A DNA stretch of 64,000 nucleotides from Agrypnia vestita (Eukaryota > Arthropoda > Insecta > Trichoptera > Phryganeidae). The translations under genes and the position numbers were made by a program. Location of the stretch: positions 1 to 64,000 of the forward strand of contig JADDOH010002088.1 in assembly GCA_016648135.1 (NCBI GenBank). The letters run 5' to 3'. The notes under the pieces are model-generated. The model had not been told where the DNA came from, searched no databases, and worked only from the letters and a program-made list of their open reading frames with translations. This document shows, in pieces, positions 26,301 through 41,300 of the stretch (positions within the stretch are counted from its first letter, which is position 1; each line of letters starts with the position of its first letter).

Positions 26301-29300
26301 GTATACAAATAATGTGATCTCTTCTTTAGAAAGGTTTTGGTTATCATTTCTATAGTAAAACTCACTTGGCTATTTTAGTACCGCACATTTTCCATCTTTC
26401 TATCTGCTGTCATTTGTTTATTTTGCTGTTTCCTGCTTGCTCTGCTCACTGGTTCTCTTCTGCCCCTCTTTCTAAATAGGTTGTACAAATACAGGCGCGA
26501 GCAGCAGCGGGAGGCGCGGGAGGGGGAGGCGCTGGCCCTGGGGGGGAAGCCGCGCCAGCACCACCCCTGCTGCCCGAGGCTGAAGATGGTAAGCGCCAAC
26601 CCACCCCTGACCCGTCCGACAATATAACTTGAGCCGACACTGGCTGCAGACGGCTAACTTTGCACCATCTAAACTTTGATCTAAAATCACCAACTATTTG
26701 GGAAAAAAAACGGCTTGCGAAAGGATGGTGTCCCGATAACAGCGCACAGGACAATTGCGCGCCGACAATAATGCGCAATGCAAAATTAAATTACGAGGCA
26801 TATTGTCTATCTAAAAAATAAGACAAGTCAGTTCTATAGTCATTTCAAAACAGGGGTGAAATCGGATATCCGACATCATTCCGTCCGGTTGTAGGTACCT
26901 CGTGACCACATTAAATAAACTTGCGAAATTAAATGGCAATAGTTTTATTACTTTTTATAGATAATATATCATTCATGAAGACCTTGCACGAAGCTTTATA
27001 ATCTGAGCATAATAAAAAATTAAGAATATCAGTTTAAGTACCCTGATTCCTGTTTTTATTTTACCGACGTGCACATAGCAACACCACACTGACAACCATT
27101 TGCAATTATATTGAGCAAGTACTCTATATGGATGGTCAGAACGGAATATCAGCAGTGGAAAAAAGAAAAAGAACTCTATCTGCTTTCACCCCCTATCCGA
27201 ACTTACCCCTCTCTCCCCTATTTCATGTCAGAGTGTTTCACAGAGCTTAAAATTATATAATAACTAATTGTAACGCTTTGTGAATAAAAAGAATAATAAA
27301 AAAAATATCTTTTTAATATTCGAATCAATCATTTTAGCTCAATAAGGTAGAACGTTGACGAGGAAAAAAGAGTAATTTCCGTCCTCTAGATGAAATTGAA
27401 CGTTTTACAATCAAGTTTCTTCTTAAACTATTTCATGGATTTTTTCACAAAATTTTTACCATTACTATCAGATAATAGAATTGGTTAGGATAAAAAAAAT
27501 GCATATTTTCATTATTTTTAATTTTGTAGTTGTAGTTAATTATCTGCACACAATTGTCAGGGTACTGAAGAGAATAATTTTTTTACTATTCAAGTTCATT
27601 TTCCATCTAAATAACACATACATTTTGTTTAAAAAATCTTTTTTTTATATCTCAAAATATTCAAGTACAAAAATCGTATACATATACTATAACTCGATCG
27701 GTTATTATACATACATTAATTATCCTTAAGAACTTAAAAGGTTCCCATACAGATATATATTTATTAAAATGTAATATTTATTCAAAATATTTATATAAAA
27801 TTGTATATTTATAACTCATTGTAAAAATCTAAGTTTTCTTTCAAATTTTATTTTAAAGTCATTTTTAGATCATTTTCTTTCACAATATTTACACCATAAT
27901 TTTTGTGGGCGTTGATATCTTGTAGCATAAAACAGACACATGAGTGTCTGTCTTATGCTACAAGATGACACAAAAAATGATTATTTTTATTATTTAAATA
28001 TCCATATCCTAAAAATAATTTATTTTGAAAGAAAGATTAAAATGTTACACTTAGTACCCATATTCTTACACAACTGCGTAAATACTAAATACTTAACTAT
28101 CAGGCAAGTTCTTGGACGAAATTGGAAGTAAAGCGGGAGCTGTAGAACGAAAATGCTCTAAGAAAGTTGTTAAAAATATTCATCACTTGCGCAAATCGCC
28201 TGAAGAAGTTAATTATTAAGTGAATAGGTATATCCATAATTTAATGCTTCTGGCTATCTGCGATACAATGAAAAAACTTTTGTAGATTAAAAATTAGAAC
28301 TGACGCAACATGCCCTTAGGATGAACAAAGGCTAATTCTTTAGCTTCCACTTTAATTTAAAATATGAACATTTTTTATACAGTTACATATTTCCAAAACA
28401 ATAGGTGTCCAAGCCTATGTAGCTTAATGAAAATCAATATTTCAGTATTACATATTGTCATACATATTTTATGATTTTTATCTATACTAATATATAAAGA
28501 GGTAAAGTTTAGATGTAGGAGGTAATCTCTGAAACTACTCATCCGATTTCAAAAATTATTTCACCAATATTTAGAATGGACCTTCGGGGTGGACATAGGC
28601 TATATAATATCTCGTTAAAATAGTAGGGCTTTTCATGGTGACCTATTTTACAACTAAAGTTGACAAAAAATTGGTCGAGCGATGCGTTTTTTACGAACGT
28701 TGCTTTAACGGTAAGAAATACTTTCTACAGAGAAGTTGTAGAACTTAAAATTTTATATAAAAATTTCAAGACGACATACGAGTATATCTACACAAATTGA
28801 TAAAATATGACTAAAAGAAGCCGCGGGCGCAGCTAGTTATTTATATATTCGGTACAGCACATTAAAAAAATATATGCACAAATTTTGTTTCGTGGTAGGT
28901 ACAAAGATCATAATATTGTAAAATTATAAAATTGTTTTTGTATTTGAAAAATAACCTTTTAGAACAAAAAGATTCAACTAATTCGTGTAGAATAATAATA
29001 TTTATAAATTTAAATATTATAAATAATATTTTTTTTAATAACACTTCACACTGATTTAATATAGCAGTTTCTATTCTATTCTGCCTACAAAAAGGAAGCA
29101 TAAGATATAAAAAAAGATATTCAATGTTGTCCATTAGAAAACTACTTTCAAATTTTCAGTACAAACACGAGCTTTGCGGCATTGAAAAATTCAAAGATAC
29201 TAATAATAAAAAATTCTAACTAAACTTCATCGTTGCGGGAATGTTTAAGTTAGCATAAAGAAATTTCAGCTAGTACGTTATATTCTGGAAAAAATGTGTA

Positions 29301-32300
29301 TATCAAAAATTGTGCTCAATCTCTTTATTGTAAATCGGATTAACCTAGATTGAAATGTTTTATTTCGCTAAATGAAATTTCGCTAAATGTGTGCGCATGA
29401 TTCTGCCAACTCGCTACTCTAATGCCTTAGAATAGAAATGATTCTAATTCTGGGATATTATGTTCCGAGATATCATCACATTCAAAACATAAATCTTGTC
29501 TATGAAAAAAATTACTTGAAAGAATGTTTCATTTTGTTTGTAAAAAAATATACGATAAGAAAATAAGCAATAAATATCACATGAAAGTACACGAAAAGTA
29601 CTTATTTATACACGGAGCTGTTTCCCTCGCATATTCTCACCCTTAAATATTTGCTTTGACCTTTTTAATATTTTATTTGAAGCGAAATTCAGGCGAAATT
29701 TTATATTCAAAGTATTTCCACTTTTTTGCACCCCTGCCCCTCTTCAAAAGCGATCTCGTTTGTTTATAGTATTTTAAAATCCATTCTAGAAGTATTTTTA
29801 TATGCAATTTGTCGCACTAACCGTGTTTTGAATTTTAACGTCCGATGCATGAATACGGTTAATTCGCCGCAGCGAAGCAATTTCCCGTTATAACGTCGTT
29901 TTCGCACTAACTAGGGTAAGTTGACTTTTATTCACGTTTTTACCTTTGCTCACTTATTTACAAAACTACATTAACAACATGAAATGGAAAAATGTGTCCG
30001 AAATAAAAGGTTTTGCAAGTTCATTTCGCGGTACAACTTTTTTTATGAATATCTATGACCGAGCGGTATAAGTATTCATTTATTAAAATTACTTAACCAA
30101 CGAAATTAAATGTTTTATCAAAATTTAGTTACAATAGAATAGTTGTTACTATGGCACGAATTATTTTTCCGAGAAGTAGCTTAACAATTTATGTGTATTG
30201 AGATATTATTGCATTTAATATTTTGATGAATATTTTCAATTATGAAAACCTAAACAAATTACACACAAATTACAACTAATATTTTATTTTGGGGTGAAAA
30301 CGTGTAAGGAAGAATTCATGCTCTTCTTTCAATATTTGTATATTATGAGTAAATATTTTGAAAACATTTATATTCCGATTGTTTAATTTAGGTTTTGATT
30401 TACAAGATTGATGATTTTACTGACATATTTTTTCAATACTTTAGCTGTGTCAGCCAGTAGAGAGTGAGTGTTTGGAAGAACCTCCCACACCACGGCCTCT
30501 GTTAAGAGCAGCATCTATCTGCGTTCCTGATGACGTAAGAATAATATACAAATAATTATTATATAGCATTTTTAATTGTATTCAAGTAAATTTGATGCAA
30601 TTAGTAAATATTTCGGGACCACTATGTATCCCTATCTGAAATAATATGTGTAAATAATACTTAGTAACAAGGACTGATGTAGGATCCGTAAGGTATTCTG
30701 AAAGTTATGTTATTTAACTAACAACAACCATTAACAACTACGATCTAACTGCATAAATTATAGATGCACTTTTCCACGTGGCAGTGATACTGAAAAATAA
30801 AATAATGTTTTTTAAGTAGTATTAAATTAATTGACTACATTCAAATCACTATAAGAAATAATATATTTGAGACAGTGAATTAAAGTCAAATTACTTAGTT
30901 TACACCACTTTATTAAATTTCGATATTTAGTTTACAGACTTTATTATGCTTCACCATTTGTTTAATAAAGTGGCGTAAACTTTGTAATTGGATTTTAATT
31001 CACTATCGTCTATAGTCATCACAAAGTCAAAACCTACCTTTAAAAGAACTAGTCTCCAAAAAATTATTTGTTTTTGTGACAGTTTAAGGGTATTTATTAA
31101 CAATAGCTCATGTACATTGTAGAATTTATTTTTTAATAATTATTATTTTTGAAATATTTTTATGAAAGTTCAAAATAGGCACATTATTGCCTACCAGACT
31201 GGTACACTAAAATATTATGTTATGATTAATATTTTAATAATATAAGAAAATAATTTAAACAATGCAAGAATTTGATTAATTTGTATAACATAATTTTGGA
31301 ATTTTATTTCCAAAAAAATGGTAGCGCAGCTTATATTTTACCCAAATAAATATTAACTCTGTTTAATTACGTATTTTCCCTTTAGCTAACGGATGAAAAT
31401 ATTACATTTTTAATAAGGCAAAAGGATTATTTCCGTTTTTCAATTATCCGCTCTTCCTTGTATCTCACTTCCAGAACGTGTCCGGGTTGGCGCTGCTCTC
31501 CCCTCCGTCCCTGGGGCGGCGGAGATCCTCCGTGATGTTCAGCGATGTGGTGGTCCTCCACGGGGCGGAGTGCGGGGGCTCTCCAGGACCAGGAGCTTCG
31601 CCAAACATTTCACCTCCCCACGTGGCTCTGGTCTCGCAGGGAGAGAAGAACGTCTGCTCCAGCGAGAAAATGACGCAGACTGGTAAGCTTTGCTGACTTT
31701 CCCTCGCCTCGATGCGATTCATGCACTGTCAATCATATTCATTTCGAAATTTTGAAGTTTTATTTAAATTGCTTCCTTGTCGCATGGTAAAACATTATTT
31801 AAATTCTGAGATCAAATAAGCCAAGCGAAGTCAGCTAATATTCTAAATAAGACCTATCTAGCTTCTCAGGTCGACTTATCTTTCAATTATTATTAATGTG
31901 GAGTGGTAAACGACTAGTTACTTTCAGTGTTACCGAAAAGAATAAATGTATTTAAAATTAATTTCTAATATTTCATTAATTTAACAAATAACTTGGCTAA
32001 ACCACTTTAAAAAAATATTGTTTCGGAGGTAATTTTATAGAACCCCGTAATCATACATATGGAAAAAAACACTTGTTTTTTAGTTCTTAAATGCAATGCA
32101 GTTTAAAAAAATACAACTAAAAACAAGTGTTTGCATTTCCATATATGTAAAGCAATTGAATTAATTTGAAATTGATCGAGGTTAGTCCTTTTAATTAATT
32201 TAGTTGTCTTTTATCCTGGCCTGACAAAAAACAGATTTGTTTCAAAATCAGACGATTTTAAACAGTAAATTCCATTTTAAACAAATTACTAGTAGAAAGC

Positions 32301-35300
32301 AACCGACTGTTGCTAATCGACTTGTTAACAATGTTGTTGCCGCTTGGTGGCCGCTAAGTGGTCGCTACACTGCAACGACAATAATTGTGGTATTGGAATC
32401 TGATAAAATATTACGTTACTAAATATTGTATGCATTTGAATACATAATATCAGCCTCACTGAGCTATGCCAGTGCTGAGGCAAGTATTACACGCTTTTTG
32501 CAAGATCTTGCTTTTAAAAAGGCACAATATGAAATAAGACGTATTTTTACAGCAGTCAATAAATATACAGGGTATACCAGAGCTAGCAGCAGAAACTTGG
32601 CCGGTAGATTCCTGCCTATGTTATGAGTCTTAAATGTTCAAGCAACCATGACCTAATATCAATACTTATGGAAATATGCAATACCAAGTTTGCATTTTTT
32701 TTTCAATACTTGTTGGCATATTTATTGCAAAAAGTTGAACTATCATTACAGTAACTTATATCGATTATGATAAATTCATATTCATTTATTATTTAATACA
32801 GCTTAAATAAAATGATAAAAACCTTATAAAAAAACTTTTTTTCAATTTTTGCAGGGTTTTTAATCATTTTATTTGACTTTTCATAATTGACACAAGTTAC
32901 TGTAATGATAGTTAAATTTTTTGCAAAAAATAAGTCAGAAATATTGAATATAAATACAAATTTTGATATTGCATATCTCCATAAGTATTGATATTAGGTC
33001 ATGGTTGCTTGAACATTTTAGACTCATAACATAGGCACGAATCTACTGGCCAAGTTTCTGCTGCTAGTTCTGGTACACCCTGTATGTACATTAAAAAATC
33101 TTTTTTTTTATAAAATCTGATGATGAGAGTGATATCGGTTAAACTGACATACAAACGAACATTTTTACTATGTGCATTATTGCATATTGATATTACATAT
33201 TGAATAATTGACATAATAAAAAAACGTTTATTCGTTTAAGGAGATGGCAATATCTGGCAGACGAATACTAATCCACCAGCCGCGAACTCTGACCTGGGGT
33301 TGGGAGACGCCGCTATGACGTGTCAGGAGCTCCTCGCCCTCTCGGGCGCCCTATCAGCGGCCCTTCCCACAGGGCAGGTCGCCTTAGATTCCTTCTTCGA
33401 CTCCCTAACAAAAGGCATCACCAAGAGAAACTCTTCCATGCTTCCCGGACCCAACTCCGTACCCTGCGATACGTCAAGACTGTCCCCTCCCAACCAGCTG
33501 CTCCTGGACGAGGACTTCTCCTGCTGCGGAGACATGCAACAATTCGAAATAGGCTTTGTGCACAAAAAAGAAAAGAAAAAGCGGTCGAGGTTTACGAGGG
33601 TTATAATAAGGATTTACAGATTATGTGGAGGAGTGTTGGGACGCATGAGGATGTGGGTTAAGAGATTGGTGGAGCACAAATATTTCCAGCAAGGGATCTT
33701 GCTGGCCATCCTGATAAACACTCTCTCGATGGGGATAGAATACCACAACCAGCCCGAAGAGCTCACTGTGATTGTTGAGATAAGCAACATTGTGTTTTCT
33801 GCAATATTTGCCGTTGAGATGCTGCTGAAGGTCGTCGCTGAGGGACCATTTGGTTATATTGCCAATGGTTTTAATGTTTTTGATGGAGTTATTGTGGTAT
33901 TGAGGTAAGTTTACACTGTATTTTATTTGAAAATATACCTATCATTACCATTAGAAACTTTCAAGCATTTTTATCGAACAATTTTTGATCGAGGAAAAAA
34001 ATTTTAGAAACATTTATTAAACATTATTTTCTTGACTTCGCGTTTAATCAATAAAAGTTTTATTAATGAATGGAATCCTCGAAAATAATTTAATTTCTTT
34101 GAATTGTGTTTTTGCGTCGACTTTATATCGATTGTTAAGAATTTTTCTCCCTTTCAATATTTATTTATTTTTATTTTTTATCCTAAAAATATTTAATTCA
34201 TTTTTCGTTGGTGATTAGCGGTCCGTGTCTAGCATCGTACAGGATTCGGCTTAAGTTATAATTTAAAATGGATAGGTAATAGAGAAAGATAGCAAAGAAC
34301 AGATTGAAGTAACGAAAATGGCCAAGACCCACGCCGAGCTCTTGTGCCATTGACAATGATGATGAAAATAGATAGATAGAGTATTGGTTTTAAACAAAAT
34401 CATTTTATTATGATACAAAATTTAGTCTAGGCAGATACAAGGTGACATGTCTGGGGACTGGAGTATTAATATTCTCCACAGGAGGAAAATTTAAAACGGG
34501 TGACCTTCATTGATATAATACACATTTATATCGAGTAGAACGGGCAGGTGACAACGGGTACTAGAGAGTAATATGCAAAATCGTATTTGGAAATCGTATT
34601 TGGATCGATAAAACTGGATTCAATTTAATATTTTATTTAAGTGATACTTCTGAAAGTATAATATATTTTATTTTTACATTTAAAATATCATTGTCTCTAA
34701 ATATGTAGGGTGTTTTAAAGTTTAACTTAATATATTGTTGCTATTATATCAGTGTGGTTTAATGTCATTTTTGTTGGTAATTAGTGCTTTTGAGCTGACG
34801 CAAACCTTTACCGGAGACAGAGAGCAAGCGGGCAGCTCAGGTCTGTCGGTCCTGCGGACATTCCGTCTTCTGAGGATCCTTAAATTGGTCCGCTTCATGC
34901 CAAACTTAAGGAGACAACTGTTTGTCATGCTGAGGACCATGGACAATGTGGCCGTCTTCTTCTCCTTGCTCGTTCTCTTCATATTCATCTTCAGGTTTGT
35001 TTCTCATCTATCTTTTCAACTATGTAGTTACACTAAATATTTATTTTAGTTCTCAGCAGAAATGAGTTAACTTTCTTTAACTGTCTTTACATTGAAATTA
35101 TAAACCGTTTGAGCAAAAGCGTCAATGTCGAAATCAGAAAATATTTTTGTTATGATATAAGCATACTTCATAACGTAAAAAATTCGTCATTGTTTAATTT
35201 ATTTCATTCTCGAATGATAAATAGTACTTAAGTTATATGGATTCTTTGTTTCAATTTTTTTTAAAGTATGATGACTAATATTTTAAAATATAAATTTGTA

Positions 35301-38300
35301 GACAGATGTTTATATTTAGCGTAACTATTATAAAATATTTTTAATTACGTATCAAATTAATCGTACGAAAAGAATACGAACTTAGTTTTCTGTGTACAGT
35401 TTTCCGGGATATTCTGCCGTGTATATGTGACCTGCAATAGGATCCGAAATGTCGGCTAGAGAGATCACGTATACCTACACGGCAGAATATTCCAGAAAAC
35501 TATACATTGAAGATTCTGAACAGGCGTGAAAACCTGAGAACTTTTTTAACTTGATAATTTTTTAACGAAATTTATTGTTCAATTAACCTTTATTATTGAG
35601 ATTATATTTAATAAGCCCTATAAGTTTTTTCCTCTGATTTAGATATACATTTTTTGTGAAATTCCTTATTCGGTTATTTATTAGTAAAAAAAACTATTTA
35701 TATTACTTATAAAATCAAATATTGCAATGAATGAGTATTATTTTTCGACAAAAATACATTCGCTTGTTATAAATACTTATTTTTAGATTTTTCATTAAGA
35801 AATTCTTTAATTAATATATCTACATATTTTAAATAAATGTAGATACCTATTAAATTAATAACTCCGTGTACAAATATTAGCAGTAATATCGTGTGGATAA
35901 ATCATGATAAAAAATTTAACAAGTTCCTACCTAGCCATATAAAACAGATTGAATTTCAAAAATAACTGCATTATGTTTACCTATGGTTCAAGATAGAGTA
36001 ATCGCATTCACAGTGGCGCCAAAATGTCAGTAGGGCGTAGTGCACAGATTTAGCCTTGCGACAAATTTTCGGAGTAGTTACCTACACGAAAATGGCGTCG
36101 ATTGCCAAAATATCAATCAGCGCTAACGAGAACCGTAACAGTTGAGCCGCACTAATTACAATTAACCAACACCGATAACCAAGTTAAACATAGGTAAATT
36201 GATGTCGGGTTCAGAGTTCAGACCACACGTTACCGTGTACAAACTGACTTAAAAGTGACAGCCCGCCATTATTAAACTAAATCTGTAATCGTAAAACTTG
36301 TTTTACACTGACTAAGGTCTGTTTTTATAAAATTAAATGTATGATACCCACAAACTTTAAATGGAATCACGTGCGATGTATGAAAACTAAAGTCAACTGA
36401 TTATTTTTAAGGCATTTTAAATGGTAGACCACTACAGATTTTTAAAAAATAAAAAGTGGATCAATAATTACATCTAGTGATTGCCGACATCCCTGCCTAC
36501 TAGAATTTTTGGATTGAACTATTAATAAATCAGATGGCATATTCAGAGCTACCATAAGAGCATATGCGTGTGACGCTCGAAGGCGCCATACCTAAAGGTG
36601 CCACAAAATAAAACACAATAAAATAAATTAAAACACTTTATTTTTCATCTATAAGGCTGCTTTGGTTTATAGACCACGAGACCACCTTTTGAGAAGTCGT
36701 TTATATTATACTTTAATGACTTTATCCTATTAAAAGTTTTCCTGCAGTGGATCCCATAGAAGAAAATGCATCTTATACGAGGACACATACTTATATTTTT
36801 ACAAGTGTGCTCATTTGATTTGGCAGTCTTGGTAATCACTACGAATCACATCGCCGAAATGGCAGATGGTTAAATGCCTGATAATATTTGATTTGATTTA
36901 TTACTCCCGGAGTAATAAGTCATCCGGGTGAAAATGACACTTGAATGAATGATTTCTTGAGTCTGACAAAAAATTTACTCCACTAGAAATTGCTGCAAGA
37001 CTACATTTGCAAGGCTGCCGATGATAGTTGAGGTAAATTTTGTCTGACTTACTCATAGCTGATCGGAGGGTGATCAATAATAATTAATTTAGGGGGCCGG
37101 TATCTGACACTGCCACTGAGTCTATGTATGTTATATATAATCGGTATTTCGAGCATTTGGCGAGAAATCAGTAACTGAAACATGTAGTATGTATGTGTAA
37201 CGTTATAGATAACTATTGTATATATTGACGTTTTGATAACGGATTTAATAAAACCTTCGAAGTTATTAGTGGGTGAGTGAGCTCAGGTTACGTTTATAAA
37301 TGTATCCATTACTTACAGAATTTTAAGAGCATAATTAAAAATATTTTTCTAAAAAAATAAAACACAGAACGGAAGAGTCATTTCATTGGATTTACAAAAT
37401 GTGTATCCTGAGATGAAAATTGATACCCCGAGCCATTCATCTGACATCAACATACCTATGTAACCAAAGTTAATTATAAAGATAAAGGTGTCTTTACCAC
37501 TTAGCAGTTTCTTAAAATTTCATTGATAGGGAGTGAATTTTTTTATTTTTACTTAATAAAAACATTGATATATCGTGGCAAGTTTTGACGCCCAATACAT
37601 GTTTTATTTTTATCAGTACTTAATTAATATCGCATGGCTATGTGATGGTTTTGAGTAACATTTTTAATGAAATATTTTTAGAAACAATGAAATATCTTTT
37701 TTTTTTAAATTAATCGATTCAGTGAAAGATTTACAACTGTTGATATTATATATAAACAGTCATGTCTTGTTCTTAAAAAATAATAAAATATGACCAAAAT
37801 GTGTATAGGTAGGTACTTGTATGTGAATTTGAAGAAACAAAATATAATATACTACAATCTGAGATAAAAACAATATATTGTTGAATTTGCTTCATATTCA
37901 TCTGTTTTCTACGTTAGGGTAAGAAATGAAACTATTGAATTAATGTTTACCACTATGTAAAATTTTCTCAACGTAAAAATGTGAATTTGAGAGAAAATGT
38001 GAATTAATTTAACTCCTGTAATGAACCCTCAAAAACACTGAAAAGAAAATGCAATCAGCAGAGCGGGGTCTACCTATGTTATATGCAATGCATTAAAATT
38101 TAACGAAGTGAACTTAGTCTTGCGAAGGGCCCTCCATCTTGCTTATCGCACGGTCTACGTACTTTCCCGGGTAAAATACTAATGCAGTGGCTAAACTCCG
38201 TTGGTTCCGCTGTAAAGAGAATAATCTCGGGCTCCAGTTAATGATGCATAGATAATGAGAGAAGAAAATAGACGCGGCTGACGTAGACGTACCTACCTGC

Positions 38301-41300
38301 ATTTGAGAGGCCATTGTCATTCTGTCAGGCGTCTTCGGCATTTGCAAACGATGCAACTAATTTATATTCTTGGATTATCGTCTTAAATTATTTTTTAATA
38401 GGACGTAATGCATATTTATAAATAAATAAATATGCAAGTATATAATAATGAATTCAAGGCAATAAAATGAGAGTTATATCATCATCCGTCATTCTGTACG
38501 TGGTTTATTTCTGATAAAATATGCAAGTCTGCCCCCAATTGTAAAGCGCCGCCCTTAATCAACTGACAGAATGCCGACTTTATCATATTTATAGAAACTT
38601 TTGATATACAATAATACCTCTTTCAACTCTAACTTGATTTCTATTTATAGAGATGAGTTTTTTTATTATTTTTAGTAACATTTATTTTGTGATGCGAATC
38701 CTGTCACTCAATATATAATAACGATAACTGTTATTTAATAAGTTTTTCATTGTTATGCAAAATGAAACTGAATATAAAAATACGTTATGTTAACAAGTAA
38801 AAGTTTATTTGACAATTGTCGATTTTTAAGTGATAAATAAAAAGATTCAAACCAATTATTTTCTTGTGTTGACCCTATAGTTTTATGCATAGGCACAAAA
38901 ATACTATTTGTCACAAGTTTTAATAAATATTACAAATTTGAACACGAATACCTACTGCTTAAAAATATGTTTAGTCAAATACAAAAAAAAAACGAAAATG
39001 TTACCAATGCTTATAAAACTTAAATCATTTATTACCAAAACTAAAAATGGTAATTTTATTTTAGTTTTGTGGAGCTATATGTTTAAATACATAACATAAC
39101 TTTTAAATAATGAAGGTTAAGAAAATTAGTGCTTGTGTGGTTTTTTTTTATATTTAAAATATTTCATATATAGAATGCATCCACGACTAGACTACTCAAG
39201 ACTTCATTGGAAATTTCTGTGATTGTTTAGTCTTAAATATAAAAACCTCACGCGTAGATTCATTATTATTATTTTGGGTGGTTTATATACGTAACTATGT
39301 GACAAAGTTAACGATTTATCAAAATCGGTATTCTTTTAATGAGTAACAAAACAAGATATTTGTCATTTGAGCGCATACTCTATCAATTACTAGGCATTGT
39401 ATACCAGAGATCAATACATTAATATATCAATTCATTATAACTATAAAAAATAACAATTACAGAAAAACATATTTTTTACGAAAAGCTGACAATATAAACC
39501 TACTACTAGTTAATATGCGGCGAAAGTATTAGCATTTTTTTTATACAAAAAATTATTTAAACAAATTTGATTTTATTTTTTTATTTTTTGTAAAAAATTT
39601 ATGTTAAATGGAATGTCTAAATTTTGAAGGAATTCTTGATACAACTCAAATCTACCAAAAAATTAAGAAAAATTGTGGGGTATAAAAGCAAAGGCAGCAA
39701 TACCTAAAAAAAATAATGCAGTCATCGAGGATTACTAATTTATAATGTACCTACTGAATTTGAGATTTTCTAGTAAACATTATTTTAGAAGGGATAGATA
39801 CATTGAATCTAGAATTCAGTATATTTTTAATTAGTAATCCTCGTGATTGGATTCAAAACACTTTTTTAATAATTTTGGATATTGCTATTGCTTTTATACT
39901 CCACAATTAAATAAATATTTTAAAAAGTATCCTTGTACACAGACAAAGGAAAAATTTTAACGTTTAAAAAATTAAACATCTAATATGTTTAGTTTTTATT
40001 GCAGGTGGGTACCATAATTACTTTTGTATTTTACCACAGACCACGAAAATATGTATACATAACTAACGTAAACTTGTTGGTACACGTTATGGTTCCACGA
40101 CTGGTTCTAAAAACTTATTTTTAAAAATTACTACGAGCTTGTTATTTAGAAACAAATACGGAAAGGTCAAACTGAATACTCTTAAAAAGTATAATGTCTC
40201 AGTAAATAAATCGCGCTTTATTTCAAAAAGACGTTTTTACCTGAAGAGACTCGGTTTGGAAAGAAATTTTTATTTCTTTTTAAAATGTCTATTGAAAAAA
40301 AATACGTCTTTTCCTAAGGGATTTAATTTTGCAGAATCAATACTTTAACTGCATTATAAATGTGTCGTAAATATACGCTAAGGGAACATATTTCCCTTAG
40401 CGTATAGACGCAATCCTTTCGCCTAAAAAAGGAGTTTAATTAATCTCTGTACAATTGTACTGGGTGTATTTTAAACATTTTAAAAATTATTATCATATAA
40501 ATATATATATTACAATTATATTAAAATATATATTTATTACAAATTATAAATAGGAGATTCAGAAATGCATCTATGATGTAGCTTATTGCTAGAATTTAAT
40601 TTAATTTTAGAGATCTGTGTTGCGACAAAACTGAATATGCAGATATGCTTTCATGATACGATTTAAATTTTTCCATAATTTTACAAAACAAAGAAACAAA
40701 TAAGTGAAGACTCGTACCTTGTTTTTTCATAGTTTACGCATTTTTCCAAAACGACACAAGAACACAAATGCAATAAGTTTGCAAAAGTAATATAAAGTGC
40801 TCAGTGGGAGTATTATTTTTTATTCATTTGAATTTTTAAGGTTTCTGCTTCTGATTTTCTTGTTTTGCGATCTTTTTCTTCGGGCGAACTCCTAATAAAT
40901 TTATATGACTACGCAAGAGTTTATGTGACTTCCCTGGCAAACATTTTTTTAAAGTCACTTACAATGTTTTTCCTTCGCGTAAATCGACATAAGAAATAAA
41001 GTAAAAAACATTATAATAAATAAAATAGTGAATAAAACCTTGAAAGCACTAAATTTATTTATTTATTTTAGCGATGATTTTAATCAAAACGCTTTTTGGA
41101 TGATGTACGCTCGATTATTTGATAATTTTGATCTGACTACTTTCAGTAACCAAGTAAATATTCGTATCAAAGATGGGAGAAAACAAAATACCGCTTTATT
41201 TTTAGGCCTGTTTATAAGTGACATCTTAATTGCAATTATGGTTGGCGAAGGACAGACTCGATCATTTTCGAGAAGTTCGCATTTTTCTTGTAAAATTAAT

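Larger units (their letters stand above)
16107..26479 (+). other. Intron between exons 2 and 3 (10.4 kb)
   Basis: Dense with mobile elements: TA-flanked MITE (16277-16688), mariner relic (16839-17151), MITE A copies (17536, 22054), pogo-like element (19088-20061), foldback B copies (20695, 21715, 24365) and SINEs. Bases 22900-24360 and 24780-25640 show nothing I recognise; 20150-20480 is less AT-rich and may be an old repeat. Confidence 0.85.
26589..30444 (+). other. Intron between exons 3 and 4 (3.9 kb)
   Basis: Holds a strong hairpin (27918-27965) and a Helitron (28481-28836). The rest is AT-rich with no recognisable features. Confidence 0.85.

Noticed and set aside
27481..27729. 82-codon + strand open frame
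   Set aside because: Ile/Phe/Tyr-rich translation of AT-rich intron, no motif.
34753..34784. Earlier acceptor for exon 7 (tatatcag at 34752)
   Set aside because: With the phase set by exon 6 it gives a stop after two codons; the AG at 34784 keeps frame and matches the family (S-AFEL).
38114..38356. 80-codon - strand open frame in a less AT-rich patch
   Set aside because: No recognisable domain, splice context or repeat; kept only as unexplained intron sequence.
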